Part shown: one piece after another, positions 33,957 through 44,457 of the stretch
Layout of the letters: every line of letters starts with the position of its first letter
How positions within the stretch are numbered: position 1 is the first letter of the stretch
Assembly: GCF_003967355.1 (NCBI RefSeq)
Contig: NZ_BIFH01000021.1
Span: forward strand, 154,103 to 218,102
Direction: 5' to 3'
Length of the DNA stretch: 64,000 bases
Source: Embleya hyalina
GTDB taxonomy: Bacteria > Actinomycetota > Actinomycetes > Streptomycetales > Streptomycetaceae
Notes under the pieces: generated by a model
Database searches by the model: none
Told to the model about the DNA's origin: nothing
The model's input: only the letters and a program-made list of their open reading frames with translations
Program-made: the position numbers and the translations under genes

Positions 33957-35074
33957 CCACGACGCCACCGTCGAAGCCCGCACCCACCCCTTCGCCCACA
34001 CCCGCGCCGCCCGCGGAGACCTCGGGCGGCGCCGCCCCGGGGCCCGCGGGCGCCGGCGACGAGCGGGTGTCGCCCGTGAACCTGGCCCACCGACTGCTCG
34101 TGCGGCCGGAGTTGGGCTCGCTGATCGGCGCAGTGCTGGTCATGGTGTTCTTCTCGGTCGTCGCCGACGGCTTCTTCACCGCCGCCGGCGCGGCGACCTG
34201 GCTGGACGACTCGGCCACCCTGGGGATCATGGCGGTCGCCGTGGCCCTGTTGATGATCGGCGGCGAATTCGACCTGTCCGCCGGGGTGATGACCGCCTCG
34301 ACCGCGCTGATCACCGCCATGCTCGCCACCCGCGCGGGCTGGTCCGTCTGGCCGGCGCTCGCGGTGTCCCTGCTGTTCGCCCTCGCCGTCGGCGCGCTCA
34401 ACGGCTGGCTGGTGGTGCGTACCGGGCTGCCCAGCTTCATCATCACGCTCGGCACGTTCCTGGCCCTCCAGGGCCTCAACCTCGGCGTCACCCGGCATGT
34501 GACGAACAGCGTCCAGGTCAGCGGGATGCGGGCCACCGACGGCTACGAGTCGGCCGGGCGGTTCTTCGCCTCGACGATGGCCGTGGCCGGCACCGAGATC
34601 CAGGTCTCCGTGTTGTGGTGGCTGCTGTTGGCCGCGCTGGCCACGTGGGTGCTGGCCCGTACCCGGTTCGGCAACTGGATCTACGCCGTCGGCGGCGCTC
34701 CGGTGAGCGCGCGCAACGTCGGCGTCCCGGTGGACCGGACCAAGATCGTGCTGTTCATGAGCACCGCCGCGGCCGGCTGGCTGGTCGGCTCGATCAACAT
34801 CCTGCGCTACACCTCGGTCCAGGCCAATCAGGGCATCGGGCTCGAATTCCAGTACATCATCGCGGCGGTGATCGGCGGCTGCCTGCTCACCGGCGGCTAC
34901 GGGTCGGCGATCGGCGCCGCCCTGGGCGCGCTCATCTTCGGCATGGCCCGGCAGGGCATCGTGTACGCGAAGTGGAACAGCGACTGGTTCCAGCTCTTCC
35001 TCGGCGTGATGCTGCTCGCCGCCGTGCTGGTCAACAACTCCTTCCGGCGCCGCGCGGAAAGGTCCCGCCGATGA
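33953..35074 (+). CDS. Sugar ABC transporter permease
   Basis: A 373-residue BPD_transp_2 permease of the ribose/inositol type. A Pro/Ala-rich cytoplasmic N-terminus of about 40 residues is followed by 8-10 membrane helices. Hallmarks are [52 protein letters not shown], and [32 protein letters not shown]. The cytoplasmic [24 protein letters not shown] matches the ATPase-contact loop. The gene overlaps both neighbours by 4 bp. Confidence 0.9.
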   Translation: MTTTPPSKPAPTPSPTPAPPAETSGGAAPGPAGAGDERVSPVNLAHRLLVRPELGSLIGAVLVMVFFSVVADGFFTAAGAATWLDDSATLGIMAVAVALLMIGGEFDLSAGVMTASTALITAMLATRAGWSVWPALAVSLLFALAVGALNGWLVVRTGLPSFIITLGTFLALQGLNLGVTRHVTNSVQVSGMRATDGYESAGRFFASTMAVAGTEIQVSVLWWLLLAALATWVLARTRFGNWIYAVGGAPVSARNVGVPVDRTKIVLFMSTAAAGWLVGSINILRYTSVQANQGIGLEFQYIIAAVIGGCLLTGGYGSAIGAALGALIFGMARQGIVYAKWNSDWFQLFLGVMLLAAVLVNNSFRRRAERSRR

Positions 35075-35946
35075 CGAACACCACTCCCGAACCCCGGCCG
35101 ACCGGCGCCGAACCGGACACCCCCGCCCCGCTCGGTTCGGGTGCCACCCGGGCCGGCGCCCGGGCCGGACACCTGCTCGAACTGCGCGGAGTGGGAAAGC
35201 GGTTCGGCAATGTGATCGCGCTCGACGACGTGTCCACCTCGGTCGACGCCGGCGAGGTGACGTGTGTCCTGGGGGACAACGGCGCGGGCAAGTCGACGTT
35301 CATCAAGATCCTGGCCGGCGTACACGCCAACGACAGCGGCGAGTACCTCGTCGAGGGTGCGCCGGTGCACTTCCACTCGCCCCGTCAGGCGCTGGACCGG
35401 GGGATCGCCACGGTCTACCAGGACCTGGCCGTGGTGCCGCTGATGAGCGTGTGGCGCAACTTCTTCCTCGGCTCCGAACCCCGAAAGGGACGCGGGCCGT
35501 TCGCCCGGCTCGACATCACGCGGGCGCGCGACACCGCGCGTCGGGCGCTGCTCGACATGGGCATCGACCTGCGCGACGTGGAGCAGCCGGTGGGTACGCT
35601 CTCCGGCGGCGAACGGCAGTGTGTCGCGATCGCCCGGGCCGTGCACTTCGGCGCCAAGGTGCTGATCCTGGACGAGCCCACCGCCGCGCTCGGTGTCAAG
35701 CAGGCCGGAACGGTGCTGCGCTACATCGCCCGGGCGCGCGATCGTGGTCTGGGCGTCGTGTTCATCACCCACAACCCGCATCACGCGCACCCGGTCGGGG
35801 ACCGGTTCCTCCTGCTCAACCGCGGGCGCAGCCAGGGCAGTTACACGAAGGACGAGATCACTCTGGCCGAACTCACCCGGCAGATGGCGGGCGGCGCGGA
35901 ACTCGAGGCGCTGGCACACGAGCTGCATTCGGGAGCCAAGGCATGA
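35071..35946 (+). CDS. Sugar ABC transporter ATP-binding protein (single-domain)
   Basis: A 291-residue ATPase with one ABC domain, unlike the duplicated RbsA type and closer to FrcA. Walker A is GDNGAGKST, the Q-loop [14 protein letters not shown], the signature [17 protein letters not shown] and Walker [13 protein letters not shown]; the switch is [16 protein letters not shown]. The C-terminal [12 protein letters not shown] is also FrcA-like. The first 33 residues form a Pro-rich extension. It overlaps the permease and the downstream PfkB gene by 4 bp each. Confidence 0.9.
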   Translation: MTNTTPEPRPTGAEPDTPAPLGSGATRAGARAGHLLELRGVGKRFGNVIALDDVSTSVDAGEVTCVLGDNGAGKSTFIKILAGVHANDSGEYLVEGAPVHFHSPRQALDRGIATVYQDLAVVPLMSVWRNFFLGSEPRKGRGPFARLDITRARDTARRALLDMGIDLRDVEQPVGTLSGGERQCVAIARAVHFGAKVLILDEPTAALGVKQAGTVLRYIARARDRGLGVVFITHNPHHAHPVGDRFLLLNRGRSQGSYTKDEITLAELTRQMAGGAELEALAHELHSGAKA

Positions 35947-36998
35947 CCGGGGACGCGGGCATGACCGGGTCCACGACGGAGCCGGAGCGCGGCGGGCCGG
36001 TCGACACCGGGCCCGAGGTGCTGACCGTCGGACGGGTCGGGGTGGACCTGTACCCGAGGGAGAGCGGGGTCCCGCTCGACCGGGTCGAGACCTTCGCCCG
36101 GTCGCTGGGCGGCACCGCCACCAACGTGGCGGTCGCCGCGGCCCGGCTCGGCCGTCGATCGGCGGTGTTGACCAAGGTCGGCGCGGATCCGTTCGGCACC
36201 TTCGTCCGCGACGCGCTGACCGGGTTCGGCGTCGATCCCGCCTGGGTGTCCACGCACGAACGGCTGCTGACGCCGGTGGTGTTCTGCGCGCTCGACCCGC
36301 CGGAGGATCCGCCGCTGCTGTTCTATCGGCTGCCCACCGCGCCCGACCTCACGCTCACCGACGCGGACGTGCCGTGGGATCTGGTCCGGCGGGTCCCGGT
36401 GTTGTGGGTGACCGGGACCGGCGCCAGTGTCGAGACCTCGCGCGGCACCCATCTGCGGATGCTGGCCGCGCGCGGCCGGCGCGAGCACACCGTGCTCGAC
36501 CTCGACTACCGGCCGATGTTCTGGCCGGACCGGGACACCGCCTCGCGGCACATCGGCGCGCTCGTCGACGAGGCCACCGTGGTGGTGGGCAATCGGGCCG
36601 AGGTGGAGGTCGCGGTCGGCACGGCCGATCCGGACGAGGCCGCGCGGCGGTTGCTCGCCCGGGGGGTGCGGCTGGCCCTGGTCAAGAAGGGCGCCGAGGG
36701 TGTCCTGGTGGCCACCGCCGAGGGCAGCCACACGGTGGCGCCGCGCCCGGTCGAGGTGGTGTGCGGGCTCGGCGCGGGGGACGCGTTCGGGGGCGCGCTC
36801 GTGCACGGTCTGCTCTCCGGGTGGGATCCGGTGCGGATCGCCGAATTCGCCAACGTCGCCGGGGCGCTGGTGGCGGGGCGGCTCGCGTGCGCGGACGCGA
36901 TGCCGACGCCGGAGGAGATGGCGGAATCGGCGACCGCACACGAAGCGAACACGAACCACCCGATCGTGGACCACCCGATGTTGGAGACCCGAACGTGA
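35943..36998 (+). CDS. iolC: PfkB-family 5-dehydro-2-deoxygluconokinase
   Basis: A 351-residue sugar kinase phosphorylating 5-dehydro-2-deoxygluconate in the inositol pathway. PfkB motifs are [42 protein letters not shown] (substrate-binding glycine pair), [10 protein letters not shown], and the catalytic [19 protein letters not shown] with the base Asp. [18 protein letters not shown] at the N-terminus is typical of IolC. ATG 35943 overlaps the ATPase stop; ATG 35961 is possible. It is coupled by GTGA to the aldolase-like gene. Confidence 0.87.
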   Translation: MTGDAGMTGSTTEPERGGPVDTGPEVLTVGRVGVDLYPRESGVPLDRVETFARSLGGTATNVAVAAARLGRRSAVLTKVGADPFGTFVRDALTGFGVDPAWVSTHERLLTPVVFCALDPPEDPPLLFYRLPTAPDLTLTDADVPWDLVRRVPVLWVTGTGASVETSRGTHLRMLAARGRREHTVLDLDYRPMFWPDRDTASRHIGALVDEATVVVGNRAEVEVAVGTADPDEAARRLLARGVRLALVKKGAEGVLVATAEGSHTVAPRPVEVVCGLGAGDAFGGALVHGLLSGWDPVRIAEFANVAGALVAGRLACADAMPTPEEMAESATAHEANTNHPIVDHPMLETRT

Positions 36999-37912
36999 TC
37001 AGCGACCACGACTGGAACACCCTGCTCGCGACCCGGGCGAACCGGCCCGACGCGGTCCTCGCCGCGTACGACGAGCGCCGTCGCCGACCGGGCCTGCTCT
37101 CCCCGCACGGCACCCTCTTCCTGGTCGCCGCCGACCATCCCGGCCGCGGCTCGCTGGGGGTGGGTGGCGACGCGCTCGCCATGGCCGACCGGCGCGACCT
37201 CCTCGACCGTCTGGTCACCGCCCTGGAACACCCGGATGTGGACGGGGTGTTGGGCACGCCCGACGTGATCGAGGAGTTGCTGCTCCTGGGTGTGCTGGAG
37301 GACAAGGTGGTGATCGGGTCGATGAACCGGGGCGGTCTGGCCGGCGCGTCCTGGGAGATCGACGACCGGTTCACCGGGTACGACGCCGAGGCCATCGACC
37401 GCTACCGGCTCGACGGCGGCAAGATGTTGTTGCGCATCGTGGACGCCGACGCCGGCACGATACCCACGTTGGCGGGCTGCGCGCGGGCGGTGAGCGAACT
37501 GGCCGACCGGGGGATCCGGGCGATGATCGAGCCGCTGCCCTATCGGCGCGACGCGTCCGGGCGGCTGGTCCTGGACCGGTCGACCGAGGCCAACGTACGG
37601 GCCGTGACGGTCGCGTCCGCGCTGGGGACGACCTCGGCCTACACCTGGCTGAAGTTGCCCGCGACCGACGAGCCGGACAAGGTGGCCGGCGCCACGACCC
37701 TGCCGACCGTGGTGCTGGGCGGGGTGCCGTCCGCCGATCCGCGGGCCGATCTGTCCTCGTGGGGCCGGGCGCTCGCGCAACCGGCGGTGCGCGGACTGGT
37801 GGTGGGCCGGGCGCTGCTGTATCCGGCCGACGGGGACGTGCGCGGCGCGGTGGACGCCGCCGCGCGGGTCCTGCGTGCGGCCAATCCGCGCGCGGCGGAG
37901 GTGATCGTGTGA
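36995..37912 (+). CDS. (Beta/alpha)8-barrel aldolase-like protein (Cgl0159/IolJ-like)
   Basis: A 305-residue barrel protein. LFLVAADHPGRGSLGVGGDALAMADRRDLLDRLVTALEHPDVDGVLGTPDVIEEL and YDAEAIDRYRLDGGKMLLRIVDADAGT resemble the LacD/DeoC-type aldolase group found beside iolC in actinobacteria. Lysines in GGKMLLRI and TWLKLP are candidates for the Schiff base. It probably cleaves 6-phospho-5-dehydro-2-deoxygluconate to dihydroxyacetone phosphate and malonate semialdehyde, replacing the classical class II IolJ; this role is inferred from position. GTG 36995 overlaps the kinase TGA. Confidence 0.72.
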   Translation: MISDHDWNTLLATRANRPDAVLAAYDERRRRPGLLSPHGTLFLVAADHPGRGSLGVGGDALAMADRRDLLDRLVTALEHPDVDGVLGTPDVIEELLLLGVLEDKVVIGSMNRGGLAGASWEIDDRFTGYDAEAIDRYRLDGGKMLLRIVDADAGTIPTLAGCARAVSELADRGIRAMIEPLPYRRDASGRLVLDRSTEANVRAVTVASALGTTSAYTWLKLPATDEPDKVAGATTLPTVVLGGVPSADPRADLSSWGRALAQPAVRGLVVGRALLYPADGDVRGAVDAAARVLRAANPRAAEVIV

Positions 37913-38811
37913 GCGACGCGCGACTGTTCCACCCGTGGGGTACGGCGGGCGGGGCCGACGACCCGGTGCTGATCACGCCCGAACTGGCGGGCTGGCGCTA
38001 CAGCGGCCTGCGGGTGATCCACCTGCCGCCGGCCGGCCGGCGGGTGCTGGCCACCGGGGACCACGAGGTGGCGGTGATCCCGCTGGCCGGTGGGCTGACC
38101 GTGGAGACCGAGGGCCGTCGGTTCGAACTCGCCGGACGCGAGACGGTGTTCACCGCCGTGCCGGACTTCGCGTACGTCCCGCGCGACGCGGAGCTGCGGT
38201 TGGGCTCGGCGCACGGGTGCGAGGTGGCGTTGGCGTCGGCGCGGGCGACCCGACGGCTGGATCCCGCGTACGGGCCGGCCGCCGCGGTGCCGGTCGAGGT
38301 GCGCGGCGCGGGTCGGGCCACCCGGCAGGCGAACAACCTGCTCACGCCCGACGCGTTCGACGCGGACAAGCTGGTGGTCTGCGAGATCCTGACCCCGGAC
38401 GGCAACTGGTCGTCCTTCCCGCCGCACAAGCACGACGAGGCGAGCGCGCACGAGTGCGTCAACGAGGAGATCTACTTCTTCCGGGTGGCCGGCCGGGACG
38501 GGCGCACGCCCGACCGGGAGGGTTTCGGGCTGCACCGCACGTACACCGCCGACGGCTCGATCGACGAGACGGTGACGGTGCGCGACGGTGACGTCTTCCT
38601 GGTCCCGCGCGGCTACCACGGTCCGTGCGTGGCCACCCCCGGACACCACCTCTACTACCTGAACGTGATGGCCGGACCCGCCGCCGAACGCGCGATGCTC
38701 GCCTGCGACGACCCCGCCCACCACTGGGTACGGGACAGCTGGGCCGGACAGCCCGTCGACCCGCGCTGCCCGCTCACCTCGCCGCCCGCCCCCGACGGAG
38801 GAATCCGATGA
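37909..38811 (+). CDS. iolB: 5-deoxy-glucuronate isomerase
   Basis: A 300-residue bicupin. SGLRVIHLPPAGRRVLATGDHEVAVIPLAGGLTVETEGRRFELAGRETVF forms the first cupin, and the second carries metal ligands in SSFPPHKHDE and NEEIYFFRVAG, with DVFLVPRGYHGPCVATPGHHLYYLNVMAG near the end. These are diagnostic of IolB, which converts 5-deoxy-glucuronate to 5-dehydro-2-deoxygluconate. GTG 37909 overlaps the preceding stop, and the gene overlaps iolD by 4 bp. Confidence 0.93.
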   Translation: MSDARLFHPWGTAGGADDPVLITPELAGWRYSGLRVIHLPPAGRRVLATGDHEVAVIPLAGGLTVETEGRRFELAGRETVFTAVPDFAYVPRDAELRLGSAHGCEVALASARATRRLDPAYGPAAAVPVEVRGAGRATRQANNLLTPDAFDADKLVVCEILTPDGNWSSFPPHKHDEASAHECVNEEIYFFRVAGRDGRTPDREGFGLHRTYTADGSIDETVTVRDGDVFLVPRGYHGPCVATPGHHLYYLNVMAGPAAERAMLACDDPAHHWVRDSWAGQPVDPRCPLTSPPAPDGGIR

Positions 38812-40685
38812 CGACGCCCGGTGCCACCGTGCGGCTGACCACCGCCCAGGCCCTCGTCCGCTGGCTGATCGCCCAGGGGAGCGAACTCGTGGACGGCCGC
38901 CGAGTGCCGCTGTTCCCGGGCGTGTTCGCCATCTTCGGCCACGGCAACGTGCTCGGCCTCGGCGACGCGCTGCACGAGGCGGGTGGGCGACTCCCGGTGT
39001 GGCGCGGCCAGAACGAACAGGGCATGGCGCTCGCCGCGGTCGGCCACGCGCGGGCGACGCAGCGCCGACAGGTGATGGTCGCCACCTCCTCGATCGGGCC
39101 CGGCGCGCTGAACATGGTCACCGCGGCGGGTGTGGCGCACGCCAATCGGCTGCCGCTGCTGCTCCTGGTCGGGGACACCTTCGCGAGCCGGGCGCCCGAC
39201 CCGGTGCTGCAGCAGGTCGAGCACTTCCACGACCCGGGCGGCACGGTCAACGACGCGTTCCGCTCGGTGAGTCGCTACTGGGACCGGATCACCCGGCCGG
39301 AGCAGTTGATCGCCACGCTGCCGCAGGTGGCCCGGGTGCTCACGGACCCCGCCGACTGCGGGCCGGTCACGCTGGCGCTGCCGCAGGACGTGCAGGCGCA
39401 GGCGTACGACTTCCCGGTCGCGATGTTCGCGCCCCGGCTGCACCGGCCGGTGCGCCCGCGCCCGGATCTGGGCGAACTGGCCGACGCGGCGGCACTGGTG
39501 CGGGCGGCCGCGCGGCCGTTGCTGGTGGTGGGCGGCGGGGTGCGGTACGCGGACGCGGCGGCGGAGGTGCTGGCGCTCGCCGAGGCGCACGGGGTCCCGT
39601 TCGCCGAGACGGTCGCGGGGCGCACTTTGCTGCCGCACGAACACCCTTTGCACGCCGGGCCGTTGGGCATCACCGGATCCGCGTCGGCGAACGCGCTCGC
39701 GGCGGACGCGGATCTGATCCTGGCCGTGGGCACCCGCCTCCAGGACTTCACCACCGCGTCCTGGACGGTCTTCGCCGCCGACGCGCGCCTGGTGTCGATC
39801 AACGCGGCCCGGTTCGACGCGGTCAAGCGCGGCGCGGCGCCGGTGACGGGGGACGCGCGGGAGGCGCTGCGCGAACTCGGCCCGCTGTTGGGCGACTGGC
39901 ACCCGGATCCGGCCTGGACCGCGCGCGCCGCGAGCGAACGCCGGGCCTGGGACGACACGATCGACGCCCTGCGCGCGCCGGGCGATCCGGCGGATTTGCC
40001 GACCTACGCGCAGGTCGTGGGCGTGGTCAACCGGGCGGCCGGGCCGCGGGACTACGTACTCACCGCCGCGGGCGGGCTGCCCGGCGAACTGGTGGGCGGC
40101 TGGCGGTCGGTGGGGGCGGTCGGGGCGCCGACGATGGACGTCGAATACGGGTTCTCCTGCATGGGCTACGAGATCGCGGGCGCGTGGGGCGCGGCGATGG
40201 CGCGGCCCGAGGGGGTGGTCACCACGCTCCTGGGCGACGGGTCGTATCTGATGCTCAACTCCGAGGTGTACTCGGCGGTGTTGTCCGGGCACCGGTTCGT
40301 CGCGGTGGTCTGCGACAACGGCGGCTACGCGGTGATCGCGCGGCTGCAGGAGGGGCAGGGGGCGGCGCCGTTCAACAACATGATCACCGACTGCCGGGGA
40401 CCGGGCGCCGCGGCCGACCACCGGGTCGACTTCGCCGCGCACGCCGCCGCGTTGGGCGCCGAGGTGTTCACCGCCGACACGGTGGCCGACCTGGAGAAGG
40501 CGTACGCGGCGGCCCGCGCGTCGCGGCGGCCGGCCGTGGTGGTGGTGCGGACCAGCCCGGACCACTGGACCGAATCCGGCGCGTGGTGGGAGGTCGGCGT
40601 CCCCGAACTCTCCGCCCGCCCGGAAGTGACGGCGGCCCGCCGGCGCATGGACGAGGCGAGGGCGGAACGCGCGGCCCGGGGCTGA
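38808..40685 (+). CDS. iolD: 3D-(3,5/4)-trihydroxycyclohexane-1,2-dione acylhydrolase
   Basis: A 625-residue thiamine-diphosphate enzyme that opens the inositol-derived ring. The N-terminal PYR domain has GVFAIFGHGNVLGLGDALHEAG and VWRGQNEQGMALAAVGHARA with the catalytic glutamate. The middle domain holds RPLLVVGGGVRYADAAAEVLALAE. The PP domain has VEYGFSCMGYEIAGAWGAAMA and the ThDP/Mg motif GDGSYLMLNSEVYSAVLSGHRFVAVVCDNGGYAVI. This matches IolD rather than acetolactate synthase (longer, DNGGY motif). It is the last gene of the coupled chain running from the binding protein; a strong terminator follows 16 bp later. Confidence 0.94.
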   Translation: MTTPGATVRLTTAQALVRWLIAQGSELVDGRRVPLFPGVFAIFGHGNVLGLGDALHEAGGRLPVWRGQNEQGMALAAVGHARATQRRQVMVATSSIGPGALNMVTAAGVAHANRLPLLLLVGDTFASRAPDPVLQQVEHFHDPGGTVNDAFRSVSRYWDRITRPEQLIATLPQVARVLTDPADCGPVTLALPQDVQAQAYDFPVAMFAPRLHRPVRPRPDLGELADAAALVRAAARPLLVVGGGVRYADAAAEVLALAEAHGVPFAETVAGRTLLPHEHPLHAGPLGITGSASANALAADADLILAVGTRLQDFTTASWTVFAADARLVSINAARFDAVKRGAAPVTGDAREALRELGPLLGDWHPDPAWTARAASERRAWDDTIDALRAPGDPADLPTYAQVVGVVNRAAGPRDYVLTAAGGLPGELVGGWRSVGAVGAPTMDVEYGFSCMGYEIAGAWGAAMARPEGVVTTLLGDGSYLMLNSEVYSAVLSGHRFVAVVCDNGGYAVIARLQEGQGAAPFNNMITDCRGPGAAADHRVDFAAHAAALGAEVFTADTVADLEKAYAAARASRRPAVVVVRTSPDHWTESGAWWEVGVPELSARPEVTAARRRMDEARAERAARG

Positions 40686-40701
40686 CCGGGCCCGCGCCGC
40701 C

Positions 40702-40731
40702 GGGCTCGGGTGGATCGCTCCACCCGAGCCC
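40702..40731. terminator. Terminator between iolD and the inositol monophosphatase gene
   Basis: A perfect 13-bp stem (GGGCTCGGGTGGA 40702-40714 with 40719-40731) and a 4-nt loop lies 13-16 bp from both convergent stops, forming a strong bidirectional terminator. Confidence 0.8.
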
Positions 40732-40743
40732 TCGTGCGCGCGA

Positions 40744-41571
40744 TCAGGCCGCGATCGGGCGGGCCGGGAGGCCCGCGCCTGCCCTCGCCTCGGCGAACGA
40801 GCGGAGCAGACGATCGTGGATGGCGCCGTTGGAGGCGACCAACTCCCCGTCGCCGGGCTTCCAGTCGTGGCCCTCGAAGGTGGTGGCCCGCCCGCCCGCC
40901 TCGCGGACCAGGATCGCGCCGGGCGCCCAGTCCCACGGACCGCAGCGCTGCTCCCAGTAGGCGTCGAGCCGGCTCGCGGCCACCCAGGACAGGTCGATCC
41001 CGGCGCAGCCCAACCGCCGCACGTCACGGGTGTCGTTGACCACCGACAGGAACTCGGCCAGGTTGTTGTCCGGGTCGGTGGCCCGGGACGGCGGGAAGCC
41101 GGTGGCGATCACGCTGCGGCCCAGGGTGCGGGTGTCAGAGACGTGCAGGCGCTTGCGGCCCTCGTACGCCCCGCGCCCGGCCTCCGCCCAGTATGTTCGG
41201 CGCCGCGTCGCGTCCGCGACCACGCCGAGGGCGAGTCGTTCGCCGTCCCAGAACGCGATCGCGCAGGCGTAGTGCGGCAGTCCGTGCGCGAAGTTGGTGG
41301 TGCCGTCGAGCGGATCGACGAACCAGGTCGGGCGGGTCAGGTCCAACTCGGCCAGCCCGCCGCCCTCTTCGCCGACCACCGCGTCCTGCGGATAGTGGCT
41401 GCCCAGCCAGGCCCGGACCAGCTTCTCCACGCGCAGATCGGTCGCGGTGACCAGGTCGGCGGACGACGACTTGAGCCGGATCCGCCGAGGCCGCCCGGCT
41501 CGGCGAATGACCTGGGCGGCCTCTCGGGCGACGCGCAGCGCCGCAAGCGTACGGGGGAGGGGGAAGACCAC
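40744..41571 (-). CDS. Inositol monophosphatase family protein
   Basis: A 275-residue Mg-dependent phosphatase. Metal and catalytic motifs are all present: GEEGGG, WFVDPLDGTTNFAHG, and WDWAPGAILVREAGG, plus SVIATGFPPSR. GTG 41571 follows AGGAG by seven bases. It could dephosphorylate inositol-1-phosphate, histidinol phosphate or another sugar phosphate; the location against the iol cluster favours inositol phosphate, but it is convergent and so not part of that operon. Confidence 0.88.
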   Translation of the reverse strand: MVFPLPRTLAALRVAREAAQVIRRAGRPRRIRLKSSSADLVTATDLRVEKLVRAWLGSHYPQDAVVGEEGGGLAELDLTRPTWFVDPLDGTTNFAHGLPHYACAIAFWDGERLALGVVADATRRRTYWAEAGRGAYEGRKRLHVSDTRTLGRSVIATGFPPSRATDPDNNLAEFLSVVNDTRDVRRLGCAGIDLSWVAASRLDAYWEQRCGPWDWAPGAILVREAGGRATTFEGHDWKPGDGELVASNGAIHDRLLRSFAEARAGAGLPARPIAA

Positions 41572-42064
41572 GGTGACGCTCCTTGCCTACGGCGCTCGAT
41601 GAAACCGATGCCCGATCGACCACGGAGCACCCACCGGCCCCCACACCCGACCCACGCCCCTCGCCCCACGCGAAGACCGCCCCGACACCGCCTCGCCGCC
41701 CTGCAACACCTTGCCCCGACATTATGTCGACCCCCACCCCCCCACCACCACCAAGTTGGCCCGCGCACCGACCTCCCGCGGTCGGCGGCTCCGGGACGCG
41801 GAGCCGCACCGCGGTCGTCGCCACGGGTGCGGGCTCGGCCGCGCACGGTGGCCGAGCCGATCGATACCCGCTGTCGGGCGCGGTTACCGGGCGTGGGGTT
41901 TGCGGGGGCTCGGGGTGGTGGTTCGTGCGGGGGTGGGTTGAGGTTGGGCTGGTGGGTCATGATGAGGGGGTAGTGGTATCCGTGCGGCCGGAAGGTGCGA
42001 GCGTTCGGCGGGTGGACTTGGGGTGGGTGGGGCGTCGGAGCGCGTGACAGTCGAGGAGCCCCCC
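41572..42064. other. 493-bp intergenic region upstream of dnaK
   Basis: It carries the divergent promoters of the phosphatase and dnaK genes. Two perfect hairpins are visible: an 8-bp stem (41785-41792 with 41800-41807) and a 9-bp stem GGCTCGGCC/GGCCGAGCC (41832-41840 with 41850-41858). The AT-richer patch ACATTATGTCG near 41720 may be a -10 region. I see no HAIR or CIRCE heat-shock operator and no gene. Confidence 0.5.
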
Positions 42065-43933
42065 ATGGCACGTCCTGTTGGTATCGATCTCGGTACGACG
42101 AACTCGGTGGTCGCGGTTCTGGAGGCCGGTGAGCCCACCGTCATCGCGAACGCGGAAGGGGCTCGGACGACGCCGTCGGTGGTCGCCTTCGCGAAGAACG
42201 GCGAGGTGCTGGTCGGCGAGGTGGCCAAGCGGCAGGCGGTGACCAACGTCGAGCGCACCGCGCGGTCCGTGAAACGGCACATGGGCGACAACACCTGGCA
42301 CTTTCCCGAGACCGGCGACATCGACGGCAAGCGGTACACCGCGCAGGAGATCTCCGCGCGGGTGTTGCAAAAGCTCAAGCGCGACGCCGAGGCGTATCTG
42401 GGCGAGAAGGTCACCGACGCCGTGGTGACCGTGCCGGCGTACTTCGACGACGCCCAGCGGCAGGCCACCAAGGAGGCCGGGGAGATCGCGGGTCTCCAAG
42501 TGTTGCGGATCGTGAACGAGCCGACGGCGGCGGCGCTGGCGTACGGGCTGGACAAGGTGCGCGACCAGATGATCCTGGTGTTCGACCTGGGTGGCGGCAC
42601 GTTCGACGTGTCGCTCCTGGAGATCGGCGAGGGGGTCGTGGAGGTCAAGGCCACGCACGGCGACACGCATCTGGGCGGCGACGACTGGGACCAGCGGGTG
42701 ATGGACCACCTGGTCAAGCAGTTCAAGAACGCGCACGGGATCGACCTGTCCAAGGACAAGATGGCCGTACAGCGGCTGCGCGAGGCGGCGGAGAAAGCCA
42801 AGGTCGAGTTGTCCAGCGCGACCGAGACGTCGATCAACCTGCCCTACATCACCGCGTCGCCCGAGGGCCCGCTGCACCTGGACGAGAAGCTGACCCGGGC
42901 CCAGTTCCAGCAGCTCACGGCGGACCTGCTCCAGCGCTGCCGGGCCCCGTTCCACGCGGCGATCGACGACGCGGGGATCTCGGTCGCGGAGGTCGATCAG
43001 GTGGTCCTGGTCGGCGGGTCGACCCGGATGCCGGCCGTGACCGAGCTGGTCCGGGAGCTGACCGACGGCAAGGAGCCGAACAAGGGCGTCAACCCGGACG
43101 AGGTCGTGGCCGTCGGCGCCGCGTTGCAGGCGGGTGTGCTCAAGGGTGAGGTCAAGGACGTCCTGCTGTTGGACGTGACGCCGCTTTCGCTCGGCATCGA
43201 GACCAAGGGCGGCATCATGACCAAGCTGATCGAGCGCAACACCACGATCCCGACGAAGCGTTCGGAGATCTTCACCACGGCGGAGGACAACCAGCCGTCG
43301 GTGCAGATCCAGGTGTTCCAGGGTGAGCGCGAGATCGCCGCGTACAACAAGCGGTTGGGCATGTTCGAGCTGACCGGCCTGCCGCCGGCCCCGCGCGGGC
43401 TGCCGCAGATCGAGGTGATCTTCGACATCGACGCGAACGGCATCGTGCACGTGTCCGCGAAGGACCTGGGCACGGGCAAGGAGCAGTCGATGACCATCAC
43501 CGGTGGTTCCAGTCTGCCCAAGGACGACATCGACCGGATGATGCGCGAGGCGGAGGCGCACGCGGAGGAGGACCACCTGCGGCGGGAGACCGCGGAGACC
43601 CGCAACCAGGCCGAGCAACTGGTGTACAGCACCGAGAAGTTCCTGGGGGACAACGGGGACAGGGTGCCGGCGGACGTCAAGGGCGAGGTGGAGACGGCGC
43701 TGACCGCGCTCCGCGAGGCGCTCGCGGGCGAGGACACGGCCACGATCCGCGAGGCGGCGGAACGGGTGAGCACGGTCAGCCAGAAGCTGGGCACCGCGAT
43801 GTACGCGAACGCCCAGCCGGGCGCGGAGGGCGCGGCCGGGGCGGCGGGCGGCACCTCGGCCGACGTCGACGAGGACGAGGTCGTCGACGCCGAGATCGTC
43901 GACGACGACAAACGCGGAGGTGGGACCGCATGA
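42065..43933 (+). CDS. dnaK: Molecular chaperone DnaK (Hsp70)
   Basis: A 622-residue Hsp70. The ATPase domain opens with [17 protein letters not shown] and has [12 protein letters not shown] and [11 protein letters not shown] equivalents ([16 protein letters not shown]). The substrate-binding domain carries [35 protein letters not shown]. The C-terminal lid ends in an acidic tail ([17 protein letters not shown]). All hallmarks of an active chaperone are present. GAGGAG precedes ATG 42065. It is followed by grpE in an ATGA overlap, but no dnaJ or hspR lies here, so this may be a second dnaK distinct from the heat-shock dnaKJ-grpE-hspR operon. Confidence 0.93.
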   Translation: MARPVGIDLGTTNSVVAVLEAGEPTVIANAEGARTTPSVVAFAKNGEVLVGEVAKRQAVTNVERTARSVKRHMGDNTWHFPETGDIDGKRYTAQEISARVLQKLKRDAEAYLGEKVTDAVVTVPAYFDDAQRQATKEAGEIAGLQVLRIVNEPTAAALAYGLDKVRDQMILVFDLGGGTFDVSLLEIGEGVVEVKATHGDTHLGGDDWDQRVMDHLVKQFKNAHGIDLSKDKMAVQRLREAAEKAKVELSSATETSINLPYITASPEGPLHLDEKLTRAQFQQLTADLLQRCRAPFHAAIDDAGISVAEVDQVVLVGGSTRMPAVTELVRELTDGKEPNKGVNPDEVVAVGAALQAGVLKGEVKDVLLLDVTPLSLGIETKGGIMTKLIERNTTIPTKRSEIFTTAEDNQPSVQIQVFQGEREIAAYNKRLGMFELTGLPPAPRGLPQIEVIFDIDANGIVHVSAKDLGTGKEQSMTITGGSSLPKDDIDRMMREAEAHAEEDHLRRETAETRNQAEQLVYSTEKFLGDNGDRVPADVKGEVETALTALREALAGEDTATIREAAERVSTVSQKLGTAMYANAQPGAEGAAGAAGGTSADVDEDEVVDAEIVDDDKRGGGTA

Positions 43934-44457
43934 ACCGGATCTCCCCCGGCCCGGGACCACTGCCGGTTCCGACCGGGCAGCCACCGTCGCCGATCCTGGC
44001 ATCGCTGCTGGCCGAGATCGCGGCGCAGCGCGAGCAGGTGACCGAGCGGGTCGACGAGTTGTGCCGGCTCCGGGCGGACTACGACGGCTATCGCCGACAC
44101 GTACGGCGGGACCGGCTGGCGGTGCGGGAGGCGGCGCTGGTCAACGTGCTCACGCCGCTGCTGCCGGTGGTCGACGGCTTCGACCGGGCGCGGGCCGCCG
44201 GTGATCTGACGCCGGGGGTGGCGAGTGTCGTCGACGCGCTGGAGGACGCCCTCGCGGCGCTCGGGCTGCGGGCGTTCGGGGCGGTGGGCGATGTGTTCGA
44301 TCCGTACGTGCACGACGCGTTGGCGCTGCACGTGGCGACCGGGGTCGATCCGCCGATCTGCTCGACCGTGCACGAGCCGGGGTATCGGGTGGGGGACCGG
44401 CTGCTGCGTCCGGCCCGGGTGACGGTGACGGGGCCGCCGCCGGCGGGTGCGCGATGA
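43930..44457 (+). CDS. grpE: Nucleotide exchange factor GrpE-like protein
   Basis: A 175-residue GrpE-like cochaperone. A helical region (about residues 25-75: [45 protein letters not shown]) matches the long GrpE dimer helix. [19 protein letters not shown], then [36 protein letters not shown], matches the beta domain that inserts into DnaK to release ADP. It is short at the N-terminus compared with most GrpE proteins. Coupled to dnaK (ATGA) and to the acylphosphatase gene (ATGA), it presumably serves this DnaK specifically. Confidence 0.85.
   Translation: MNRISPGPGPLPVPTGQPPSPILASLLAEIAAQREQVTERVDELCRLRADYDGYRRHVRRDRLAVREAALVNVLTPLLPVVDGFDRARAAGDLTPGVASVVDALEDALAALGLRAFGAVGDVFDPYVHDALALHVATGVDPPICSTVHEPGYRVGDRLLRPARVTVTGPPPAGAR

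Noticed and set aside
41583-42047. Short plus-strand frames between the inositol monophosphatase and dnaK genes
   Set aside because: They are Pro/Arg/Thr-rich without conserved motifs and occupy a region with hairpins and divergent promoters.
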